A stretch of DNA of 64,000 bases. It comes from Hyphomicrobiales bacterium (GTDB taxonomy: Bacteria; Pseudomonadota; Alphaproteobacteria; Rhizobiales; Xanthobacteraceae). The notes beneath the pieces are model-generated. The model had not been told where the DNA came from. It saw nothing but the letters and a program-made list of their open reading frames with translations, and ran no database searches. The stretch is from the NCBI GenBank assembly GCA_017305555.1, contig JAFKKM010000009.1, forward strand, positions 124,001 to 188,000, read 5' to 3'. A program made the translations under genes and the position numbers. Below, piece after piece: positions 8,760 to 16,207 of this stretch. Every line of letters begins with the position of its first letter. Position 1 is the first letter of the stretch.

Positions 8760-10321
8760 CAATAGCTTGTGGGCCAGTTGGCAAGGCGATGTTGTCCTAT
8801 CACCCCTTCCGGTTTCGCAGAAAGGACGTTCAGACTGTCAATGAGGAAGTCCCTAGTGTCGCGCGGATCTATGACAGCCTGCGCTTCGAACAGTTCGGCA
8901 AGCGCCCATGCCGAACTGTCATTTGAAATCTCCGCCACGAGCCTATCGAAGCGCTCGGGGTCATCCTCACGCTTTAGACCGTGGAGGACATTGACGCCGA
9001 CCTGAGGGTCCATGAAGCCGAAATCGGCGGTCGGCCACGCGGCTGCAAAATCGGAGTTCCGTCCGCCACCCATGTTAAGATAGGCTTGCCCATAGTTCTT
9101 ACGCATTGTGATGGCGATGCGAGGCACAGTCACCTGAGACAGGGCGCTCACCCAATTCATGATTCGGCCCGGCGCCCAGCGTTTCTCTCCATCAATGCCG
9201 ATCAGAAAGCCAGGCTGGTCAACAAGGAATATCAGCGGGATGTTGAACGAGTCGCAATGCACCACGAAGCTCGTCGCTTTGCGCATGGAATTGACGTCGA
9301 TAGCCCCACCACGATGCATCGGGTTGTTGGCGATAAATCCAACCACCTTTCCTCCGACGCGCGCCAACGTTGTTACGATTGAGCGACCGAAACGCGGCTT
9401 TAGTTCGAATAGACTACCCTTATCGACGATGGCCTGAAGAATGCGACTGGAGTTGTAAACCTTGGAGCGCTCGGCAGGCAGGATGTCGAGAATGGTTTTT
9501 ACCGCATCCCCGGACCCAGGCGGGATCTCGGCCACCGGCGCGACAGCAGCGGCACTGCTTGGCATATAGCCGAGATAGCGCTTCACGATATCTAGCGCCT
9601 CTTCGTCGGTTTCTGCAGCCACATCTACGAGACCGGTTTCCTCCGTGTGCAGTCGCCAGCCACCGAGCGCTTCGGGATCCACGTGCTGCTTAATGGCAAT
9701 CGAAGTAACACGGCTCGAGGCGACAGCCATGGTTGCCCCCTTACGCATAACTACGAAGTCGGACATGCAGGCATACCATGTGGACGAGCCGTAGCAGTCT
9801 CCAAGGAGAGCGGAGACCAGAGGAACCTCTCTCAAGCGACGAAATTCGGTCGGATCCTGCCCAAGAATCGCGCGGCCGGGAGCACCCATTCTATCCGGCA
9901 TGCGAGCACCAGAGCTTTCTCCGAGCATCACCAGTGGCACGCCGCTTTTGATGGCCAATTCCTTAACGTGCTTGATTTTCTTGCCATTGATAACGCTAGA
10001 GGACGCGCCCATCACGGTGAAATCGTTAGAGACGACAGCTACCCGCCGGCCACCTATGCTACCGAAGCCCGCGATCTTACCATCGGCAGGCGTCTTTTCG
10101 CGCACCTCAGCGCGATGCGACGCAGCAAAACGACCAACCTCGAAGAAGCTTTTCTTGTCGAGAAGGTAATCCAGCCGCTCACGCGCGTTAAGCACACCGT
10201 CAGCCTTGCGCTTCGCAAGCTTCTCGGCTCCGCCCATGGCGAGCGCCTTCGCATTTCGCTTATCCAGTTCGGCAAGCATGCCATCAAACGGATGGGCGTC
10301 AGACCTAGCGACTTTGCTCAT
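8759..10321 (-). CDS. Biotin-dependent acyl-CoA carboxylase, carboxyltransferase subunit
   Basis: A carboxyltransferase of about 520 aa with both crotonase-like halves. The N-terminal half carries ARERLDYLLDKKSFFEVG and ESSGARMPD, and the C-terminal half carries NPMHRGGAIDVNSMRKATSFV and DQPGFLIG. This is the acyl-CoA carboxylase beta architecture (propionyl-CoA, methylcrotonyl-CoA and relatives), not acetyl-CoA carboxylase AccA/AccD. It works with the biotin carrier and biotin carboxylase encoded divergently. Two starts are possible: ATG 10336 with a weak upstream site, and ATG 10321, which has GGAG 9 bases ahead and is preferred. Operator copy 2 lies just upstream. Acyl substrate is unassigned. 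Confidence 0.9.
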   Translation of the reverse strand: MSKVARSDAHPFDGMLAELDKRNAKALAMGGAEKLAKRKADGVLNARERLDYLLDKKSFFEVGRFAASHRAEVREKTPADGKIAGFGSIGGRRVAVVSNDFTVMGASSSVINGKKIKHVKELAIKSGVPLVMLGESSGARMPDRMGAPGRAILGQDPTEFRRLREVPLVSALLGDCYGSSTWYACMSDFVVMRKGATMAVASSRVTSIAIKQHVDPEALGGWRLHTEETGLVDVAAETDEEALDIVKRYLGYMPSSAAAVAPVAEIPPGSGDAVKTILDILPAERSKVYNSSRILQAIVDKGSLFELKPRFGRSIVTTLARVGGKVVGFIANNPMHRGGAIDVNSMRKATSFVVHCDSFNIPLIFLVDQPGFLIGIDGEKRWAPGRIMNWVSALSQVTVPRIAITMRKNYGQAYLNMGGGRNSDFAAAWPTADFGFMDPQVGVNVLHGLKREDDPERFDRLVAEISNDSSAWALAELFEAQAVIDPRDTRDFLIDSLNVLSAKPEGVIGQHRLANWPTSY

Positions 10322-10350
10322 TAGCGTGTGCTCCATGGAATTCTTTAGTG

Positions 10351-10367
10351 GTTGTTAAAACAACTAC
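10351..10367 (+). promoter_or_regulatory. Putative TrmB-like operator, copy 2 (leftward carboxylase operon)
   Basis: GTTGTTAAAACAACTAC, lying 30 bp upstream of the carboxyltransferase start. It is part of a longer dyad, GTGGTTGTT/AACAACTAC, across 10348-10367. It matches the family of four copies at 12 or more of 17 positions. Confidence 0.6.
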
Positions 10368-10433
10368 TTTGACTCATCTATAACGTGATTTTCACGACCG
10401 GGCAATCACCAAAATATCTGGGTGGGAAAAATA

Positions 10434-10450
10434 GTAGTTGCTTGAGCAGC
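10434..10450 (-). promoter_or_regulatory. Putative TrmB-like operator, copy 3 (rightward biotin genes)
   Basis: On the minus strand this reads GCTGCTCAAGCAACTAC, sharing AAGCAACTAC with the copy at 13600. It lies about 46 bp before the biotin-carrier ATG, facing opposite to copy 2, as expected for a divergent promoter pair. Confidence 0.58.
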
Positions 10451-10495
10451 CATCATGCTAAATAATAGCGTCGATGTCTACAAAGGAACACGCTT

Positions 10496-10723
10496 ATGGG
10501 AACCGTCGACATAAATAGTGAAATGACCGGTAGTGTCTGGAAAATTGTTGTCGAAACAGGCCAGCGATTAGCTCAAGACGACACCATCATGATCATGGAG
10601 TCGATGAAGATGGAGATTCCTGTATTGGCGCCGGAAGACGGTATCGTCACTGAAATCGCAGTCGCCGAGGGCGACCCGGTTACCGAGGGAATGCTGGTCG
10701 CGCGCATGTCGAGAGAGGCATGA
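10496..10723 (+). CDS. Small biotin carboxyl carrier protein
   Basis: A 75-aa single biotinyl domain with the modification site MESMKME, biotin being attached to K38. The half-repeats around it (GSVWKIVVETGQRLAQDD and GIVTEIAVAEGDPVTEGMLV) are the standard hammerhead fold. It carries carboxybiotin between the biotin carboxylase 5 bp downstream and the carboxyltransferase encoded on the opposite strand. AAGGAA precedes the ATG at 10496. A free-standing carrier this short is unusual for acyl-CoA carboxylases, where it is normally fused to the carboxylase. The gene is short but the motif makes the assignment firm. Confidence 0.93.
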   Translation: MGTVDINSEMTGSVWKIVVETGQRLAQDDTIMIMESMKMEIPVLAPEDGIVTEIAVAEGDPVTEGMLVARMSREA

Positions 10724-10727
10724 AACT

Positions 10728-12104
10728 GTGAAAAAAGTACTGATCGCCAACCGGGGTGAAATTGCGCGGCGCATCGTGTCGACCTGCCGACACATGGGGA
10801 TTGCGACCGTCGCGGTGTATTCCGACGTGGACAGCGGCGCGGCCCATGTCATGGAATCCGATGAGGCTTATCCGCTCGGCGGGGCGCTCGCCCGTGACAG
10901 CTATCTGCGGGTGGACAGATTGATGGAAGCAGCGGCCAGGAGCGGCGCGGACGCTGTCCATCCCGGATACGGGTTTTTGTCGGAGAACGCGGAGTTCGCC
11001 GAAGCGGTGACCGCGACTGGGCTCACCTGGATCGGGCCGTCGCCGGCCACGATTCGCACGATGGGCGACAAGCAGCGCGCGAGAGAGACGGCAATGGCCG
11101 CAGGCGTCCCTGTCGTGCCCGGAAGCCGGCGCTTCGAGCCCGACGACCTTGACGGGCTTGAACAGGCTGCTGCGGAAGTCGGCTTTCCGCTGCTCGTGAA
11201 AGCGGCCGCTGGAGGCGGCGGAATTGGAATGCAGCGCATCGACCAGGAGAGAAAGCTGAGGGACGTGGTAACCGCCGTGCAGAGCGCCGCTGTAAAATCC
11301 TTCGGCAACGGCGCAGTCTATCTGGAGCGGCTAATTCCAAGAGCCCGACATGTCGAGGTTCAAGTCTTTGGCTTGGGGAACGGCACCGCGCTGCACATGG
11401 GCGAGCGCGATTGCTCCGTGCAACGAAGGTTTCAGAAGGTGATCGAGGAGACGCCCGCGCCAGGACTGCCCGAAGGCGTGCGCCAAAAAATGATCTCGGC
11501 GGCGCTGTCTCTCTCCAGTGCCAGCCGATATGCTGGGGCGGGTACGGTGGAGTTCATTGTCGATGCAAGCAGCTTCGATTTCTATTTTCTGGAGATGAAC
11601 ACGCGCATTCAGGTCGAGCATCCCGTGACGGAGATGGTGACAGGCATCGACTTGGTGCGGCTGCAGCTTGAACTCGCATCCGGCATACCCCTGTCGCAGC
11701 ACCAGAAAAACATTGTCGCCAGAGGGGCAAGCATTGAATGTCGGCTCTATGCCGAAAAGCCGGCAAAGATGTTTATGCCTTCCCCGGGTCCATTGAATCG
11801 ATTCCGCATGCCGCAGGCTTCCGCGCACCTGCGCATCGATTCCGGTTATCGCGAGGGCGATACTATCAGCCCCTACTATGACCCGATGGTGGCCAAGATC
11901 ATCGTACGAGGGGCGAACCGCGAGGAGGCACGGTCACGCATGATCGCAGCTCTGGAATCCGTTGAGGTGGATGGCATCAGCACAAATCGCGACTTTTTGA
12001 TTGCCTGCATTTCGACGGAGGCATTCGCCAAAGGCGACATCTATACCGGGTTCGTCGACGACCATAAGCCGCAACTCTTGCCGCGCACCGTGCTGGCGAC
12101 CTGA
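10728..12104 (+). CDS. Biotin carboxylase subunit of acyl-CoA carboxylase
   Basis: A 458-aa ATP-grasp enzyme beginning KKVLIANRGEIARRI. It has HPGYGFLSENAEFAEAV, the glycine-rich loop KAAAGGGGIGM, HVEVQVFG, GERDCSVQRR and EMNTRIQVEHPVTEMVTGIDLV, all diagnostic of biotin carboxylases. It carboxylates the biotin of the carrier protein with bicarbonate and ATP. It starts with GTG at 10728, only 4 bp after the carrier stop, so the two are co-transcribed and form one enzyme with the divergent carboxyltransferase. The length of about 450 aa is that of an unfused biotin carboxylase. It is convergent with the regulator gene downstream. Confidence 0.95.
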   Translation: MKKVLIANRGEIARRIVSTCRHMGIATVAVYSDVDSGAAHVMESDEAYPLGGALARDSYLRVDRLMEAAARSGADAVHPGYGFLSENAEFAEAVTATGLTWIGPSPATIRTMGDKQRARETAMAAGVPVVPGSRRFEPDDLDGLEQAAAEVGFPLLVKAAAGGGGIGMQRIDQERKLRDVVTAVQSAAVKSFGNGAVYLERLIPRARHVEVQVFGLGNGTALHMGERDCSVQRRFQKVIEETPAPGLPEGVRQKMISAALSLSSASRYAGAGTVEFIVDASSFDFYFLEMNTRIQVEHPVTEMVTGIDLVRLQLELASGIPLSQHQKNIVARGASIECRLYAEKPAKMFMPSPGPLNRFRMPQASAHLRIDSGYREGDTISPYYDPMVAKIIVRGANREEARSRMIAALESVEVDGISTNRDFLIACISTEAFAKGDIYTGFVDDHKPQLLPRTVLAT

Positions 12105-12140
12105 TCTACGTATTGAAGACGTTTCCAGAAGCGCTTCCGG

Positions 12141-12155
12141 CTGTCGAACCGACAG
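12141..12155. terminator. Small hairpin between convergent genes
   Basis: CTGTCG and CGACAG pair around a 3-base loop in the 80-bp gap between the convergent biotin carboxylase and regulator genes. There is no T-run, so a terminator role is only suggested by position. Confidence 0.3.
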
Positions 12156-12184
12156 TCAGCCCCACAGAATGAGAGCTTACGCTG

Positions 12185-13138
12185 TCATTTGAGCGCTTTT
12201 CTGGCAGATCGCCGACGCTGAGCGGGGACCGTTGCGGCAATCTGTTTGGCGCGCGGCGCGAAGGTATCGACACCCAGCGCATGCATCCTATCTCGCAGGA
12301 TGGAGAATTGTTCCGTCGAAAAAGTCTGTTCGCGCAAAGAGTAAAGGATGGGTCCAAATTTCTCGTCGATCTCTTTGCCGAAATACTTGAAGATTTCGGC
12401 GAGATAATAGTCGTGGCGGATCAATGATTCTGCCATGCGAACGACCGGCTCGCTGATTGTGTACGCCCCAAGCATATCGTCGGCGAGACGTGCTGTTAGC
12501 GCCGTCTTGTAGTCGCTCGTTATCGTAAAGAGATTATCCGCTCCGCCCATGCGGATACCATTTCCTTCATGCAAATAAACGCTGCAGGTCGGGCCGTAGA
12601 CAAATGGCGCCACATCTGAACCGAAAAGGATAATCAAAATTTTGACACCCCTCTTGGCCGCCTTCCGCAACTGTTCCGAGTGTCGGTTCAGCACGTCCTC
12701 CGCGGCCTTGATCCAGACGTGCTCCTTGGCGTCATCGATCATCTCGCCAATCTTGGCGGTGATGTCGGCTTGGCCAACGATGGTCCAGACGACGTCCAGC
12801 CCGCTCTCACCCTCAAGATGTCTAAGGCCTGCCTCAAGCCGGCCGCAGACCGCATTCACCTCGCGCGACCACTGACCAAGAAGCGCCGACGGCTCGACCG
12901 GAACATAACGCACCGGATTTTGGCTGACAGGCTGAACGGCCATTTTTTTGGTGAGGCTCTCAAGCGCGGCGTATGTGTTCGAGCGTGGTAGCCCGGTTTC
13001 CTTGCTCACTTCGTAAGCGGTCACCGACGGCGACTGCAGCAAACTGAGATAGATACGGGCTTCGTACTCTGAAAAACCAAGCCGCTGAAGATCGGCAAGC
13101 AGGGCCTGTCTTTGCTTTTGACCGTGATTTTTAGACAT
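12185..13138 (-). CDS. TrmB-family transcriptional regulator
   Basis: A 317-aa protein. Residues about 10-80 form the TrmB winged helix-turn-helix (LQRLGFSEYEARIYLSLLQ, YEVSKETGLPRSNTYAALESL). The C-terminal part resembles the phospholipase-D-like effector domain of TrmB relatives (VWIKAAEDVLNRHSEQLRKAAKRGVKILIILFG). TrmB proteins are mostly archaeal sugar sensors and are uncommon in Proteobacteria. The ATG at 13138 is chosen over an upstream ATG at 13192 because the domain begins there. It is surrounded by four copies of a shared palindrome-like 17-mer, so it is the best candidate for the local regulator. The ligand is presumably the pathway substrate or a CoA ester. Confidence 0.85.
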   Translation of the reverse strand: MSKNHGQKQRQALLADLQRLGFSEYEARIYLSLLQSPSVTAYEVSKETGLPRSNTYAALESLTKKMAVQPVSQNPVRYVPVEPSALLGQWSREVNAVCGRLEAGLRHLEGESGLDVVWTIVGQADITAKIGEMIDDAKEHVWIKAAEDVLNRHSEQLRKAAKRGVKILIILFGSDVAPFVYGPTCSVYLHEGNGIRMGGADNLFTITSDYKTALTARLADDMLGAYTISEPVVRMAESLIRHDYYLAEIFKYFGKEIDEKFGPILYSLREQTFSTEQFSILRDRMHALGVDTFAPRAKQIAATVPAQRRRSARKALK

Positions 13139-13277
13139 AGTGTTTAAGCTCGCTGAAGTGATCGAAATCGCCACCCCTCTTCGGCGCGGCACTCATATCA
13201 CTATATCCATTGCGGCGATGCCGTGCGAGAGCCTTTCAGGATTCATCGCCACCGACGGAATGACAGGGAGGCGCGCT

Positions 13278-13571
13278 TCACGGTTCGAACCTGTCCGCGA
13301 GGATTCGGACGCGCTCATGCAGCATGTGTTCGATCGCCGCCATGAACTTCTCGCAGTATGGTTGTCGGAAATGCTCCCTCCACGCGGCCTCGTCGACATA
13401 TATCTCGACCAGAAAACCTGTATTGGAATCTTCGCGCGAGGCGACAACGTCAAACTGGAGACAGCCAGGCTCGGAACGCGCCGACCGAGCGTTGATGATC
13501 GCATGGTCCAGCCATTCCGCCCGCAGGCCCGGCTTCAGCCGGTGCGTCGCCAGCACTACGAATGCGGGCAA
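13278..13571 (-). CDS. ABM-domain protein (antibiotic biosynthesis monooxygenase / YgiN-like)
   Basis: A 97-aa ferredoxin-fold dimer protein. It shows FVVLATHRLKPGLRAEWLDHA, then SEPGCLQFDVVASREDSNTGFLVEIYVDEAAWREHF, the standard ABM order, with the GCLQFDV strand well conserved. The start is most likely TTG at 13571, because AGGAG lies 7 bases upstream. An ATG at 13619 would place the operator inside the coding region and add an atypical N-terminus. ABM proteins act on quinones or small carbonyl compounds, or only bind them. It is divergent from the alcohol dehydrogenase and upstream of the regulator gene on the same strand, with operator copy 4 between. Confidence 0.8.
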   Translation of the reverse strand: MPAFVVLATHRLKPGLRAEWLDHAIINARSARSEPGCLQFDVVASREDSNTGFLVEIYVDEAAWREHFRQPYCEKFMAAIEHMLHERVRILADRFEP

Positions 13572-13599
13572 TTTCAATCTCCTCAACGTCGTGAAAAAA

Positions 13600-13616
13600 G
13601 TAGTTGCTTTAGCTAC
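13600..13616 (-). promoter_or_regulatory. Putative TrmB-like operator, copy 4 (ABM gene / alcohol dehydrogenase)
   Basis: The plus strand reads GTAGTTGCTTTAGCTAC. It lies between the divergent ABM gene (start 13571) and dehydrogenase gene (start 13701), 28 bp from the first. It is the clearest match to copy 1. Confidence 0.6.
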
Positions 13617-13700
13617 CATTAATTGTTGCCCCCTGTCCAGTTCGCATGTAGGGTCCGAACACTCGTTGAGCGTCCGCGAAATCCTAGAAGGAGATCTACC

Positions 13701-14732
13701 TTGAAGGCACTACTCGTTCGTGGACCGAACGACTTCTCAGTCGTCGACAGGCCAGATCCCGTTCCGGCGACCGGCACGGCCATCCTGCGCATTCATTACA
13801 CGGGCATTTGTGCGACCGATATTGCCACGATTGCGGGCCAAAGCACGGTTGCGCGTTTTCCGATGACCCCCGGCCATGAATTCATCGCCCAGATCGAGAA
13901 GATCGAGGAGGACTCTGAATTTCGCGTGGGCGACTGGGTCACCATCTATCCGACGGAGGGTTGCGGCACCTGTTCCGCTTGCCGAGAAGGCCACCCCAAC
14001 CATTGCCCTGACTTCAAGGTCTGGGGGGTCAGCCGGGACGGCGGCGCCTTTGCGGAGCGCATGGTGGTGCCAGTCAAGCAGCTTCTGCCGGTGCCGGAGC
14101 GGCTGCGCAACAGCGCCGGGGCTCTCATCGAGCCAACAGCGGTCGCGGTCCACGCATTGCGGCGAGCGCGGCTTGAGACAGGGCAGCGAGTGGCGATCAT
14201 CGGAATCGGATCAATAGGGCTTCTGATCGCGCAGGCCGCCCGCGCTGGCGGGGCCGCGCAGGTAACGCTCGTAGACCGCCTTCCAGGCCGGCGCGCTACA
14301 GCCGAGGCTCTGGGCTTTTCCGACTTCATGCTTGCCTCGAACGGAAATCTCGCCAACGAACTTTCGCAAGCACCGGGCGGTCCTTTCGATATCGTGTTCG
14401 ATACCGTTGGCATTCCCGCTACTCTCGAGGCGGCCATAGCCTCGCTGAGGATCACGGGGTATCTCGTCGCCCTCGCCTTCCCGCATGGAGACGAGTCCCT
14501 GACGCTGCCCTACCGAATGTTCTACCGCAAAGAGCTCTCGCTGATCCTGTCCCGCAACTATGCCCGAGACGATTTCATCGAAGCAACGAGGCTCCTTGAT
14601 TCCGGAGCCATCGCATCGGACGTCATGATTACCGGCAGCTTTCCGCTCTCCAGGTTCGCCTTGGCTCTCGATGCTCTGCGCCAGCAACCTGCGGACCATA
14701 TTAAAGTGCTCATTAATCCATCAATCGAGTGA
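13701..14732 (+). CDS. Zinc-dependent medium-chain alcohol dehydrogenase
   Basis: A 343-aa MDR enzyme. The catalytic zinc ligands are in CATDIATI and GHEFIAQIE, and the structural zinc set is GCGTCSACREGHPNHC. The nucleotide fold has GIGSIGLLIAQAA, followed by VDRLPGRR, where the acidic residue indicates NAD. It resembles threonine/sorbitol dehydrogenase-like enzymes. The start is TTG at 13701 with AAGGAG 7 bases upstream; the frame is open further upstream but without a ribosome site. It probably oxidises an alcohol in the same pathway as the aldehyde dehydrogenase. It carries its own operator copy upstream and is transcribed away from the rest of the cluster. Confidence 0.9.
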   Translation: MKALLVRGPNDFSVVDRPDPVPATGTAILRIHYTGICATDIATIAGQSTVARFPMTPGHEFIAQIEKIEEDSEFRVGDWVTIYPTEGCGTCSACREGHPNHCPDFKVWGVSRDGGAFAERMVVPVKQLLPVPERLRNSAGALIEPTAVAVHALRRARLETGQRVAIIGIGSIGLLIAQAARAGGAAQVTLVDRLPGRRATAEALGFSDFMLASNGNLANELSQAPGGPFDIVFDTVGIPATLEAAIASLRITGYLVALAFPHGDESLTLPYRMFYRKELSLILSRNYARDDFIEATRLLDSGAIASDVMITGSFPLSRFALALDALRQQPADHIKVLINPSIE

Positions 14733-14793
14733 CTCCGAGTGTTCGGGAATTGGGTCGACTACCCAATGCTCGAATCGGTAAGAAGGTGCGCCC

Positions 14794-15767
14794 CTAATCG
14801 GTGTACCCTTCCGCGCCGTCGCCGTAGAGCGTTTCCTGATTGAAGGCAGCGAAGGGTGCACCTGTCTTCAGGCACTCAACCAGATCGGGATTGGCGATGA
14901 AGGCATGCCCGAACGCAATCAGGTCAGCCGCCCCTTCGGTCAGGGCAGTCTCAGCAAGCGCCCGGTCATATCCATTGTTGGCGATGTAAGTGTTGAACGG
15001 CGCGACATCCCGCGGGCCGCCAGTCGCAGTTCGGTCACGATGTGATCGAACAGCGACTGCGGATCGCTGGTTGAGGTTCCGTTCGCCGGCGTGACCGGCG
15101 AAATCCGAACACCGGTGCGATTGGCACCAATCTCCGAGATGATTGCCTGGGTCACCTGCAACAGCAGGCGGGAGCAATTTTCGATTGAGCCGCCATAGGA
15201 ATCGGTGCGGCGGTTGCCCCCTCCCGGATATCCGCTCAACTTGCGCCAGCCTCTGCCGGCTCCGATGGACCAGTCCAGCGCATCATCACCGTCCCTGTCG
15301 TGTCGGCCGCCGAGCATGACAGATCGATTTTGCGTCGGTCCTGCCACCGTTGGCCCCTTGAACATCGCCAACGACATCCATGGCGATCCGGGAGCCGACA
15401 CGACTGACGTCAGACACGAGTCCCATGCCGACGAAACACTTCGGACGCCTGGTCCATTTCCAGATGGCCAGGCTCATGATCGACGCGCCGCGATCTCGGA
15501 CCTGACTTTGGGCTGTTCACCGAGAAGGAAATCCTGGTCCATGCATCGTGGGCTCCACATCCGACAATCCCGAAACGATGATCCTCCCCACCTCGCCGGC
15601 AGCCTCCAGCCAGCCAATGCCGAAGCAACGACCGCTGTTGTCCAAACGACGTGCCTTACGTCCCCACCAAAGCACGGATCCTTGCCGCATGCGCTTCCGG
15701 GAGGAATGGGATCGGCAGGATCCAACAACTCGCCATCACGGTCCGTAAGGTGAGCTTCGAACAGCAT
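14794..15767 (-). pseudogene. Broken Old-Yellow-Enzyme type alkene reductase (NemA-like)
   Basis: The pieces lie in different reverse frames. The N-terminal region starts near 15767 (MLFEAHLTDRDGEL), then comes VGRIIVSGLSDVEPT, which matches the AGLIVSEG strand. The middle is NRRTDSYGGSIENCSRLLL and GVRISPVTPANG in a frame around 15000-15240. The C-terminus (AADLIAFGHAFIANPDLVECL...LYGDGAEGYTD) is in another frame ending at 14794. The order is that of FMN ene-reductases of about 360 aa. At least three frame changes and in-frame stops make it non-functional. It marks the edge between the catabolic cluster and the accessory DNA. Confidence 0.8.
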
Positions 15768-16207
15768 GAAGGATTCGTTCGAAGGATTCGTGCGATCCAA
15801 AAGGCATCGCCGCCGATCCTTCAGATCGTCTCAGGAGAAGCCGCCAAAGATTCAGCCCCCAGAAAATCTGACCGATATGGGCGGAACGACGAACAGGCCG
15901 TCCCCAGGCATCGCGTTCCCCAAGATCAAAACCGATCCCAGGGAATCACAATACAAAGCGCTTCGCTATCGACTTCTTCAACACCCTGCTAGAGCTGCCG
16001 CGCGTGGAAGCCGCGATTGAATCTCGACCGTCACACGGCCTGCCGGAACGAGCTGCGGCCTGTACGACCAAGCTGAATTATCGCAGCTTGCCCGAAATTC
16101 ACATATTCCCAACTAGGGGACCGTAGAATCTCCTTTGTCACCACAGTTTTTGGTTCATTGAAGCAGGCCTGCTGGTGTAAGATTCGAGCCAGAATCTGAG
16201 GTCAGCC
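15768..16207. other. Intergenic stretch before the AAA ATPase gene
   Basis: About 440 bp with no gene recognised. One plus-strand frame reads FAIDFFNTLLELPRVEAAIES near 15965-16020, which looks coding-like but has no start or family match. GAGG lies 7 bases before the GTG of the downstream ATPase gene. Confidence 0.4.

Noticed and set aside
16160-16207. TTCGAGCC stretch considered as a tRNA T-arm remnant used as an attachment site
   Set aside because: No cloverleaf, acceptor stem or anticodon arm could be built around it.
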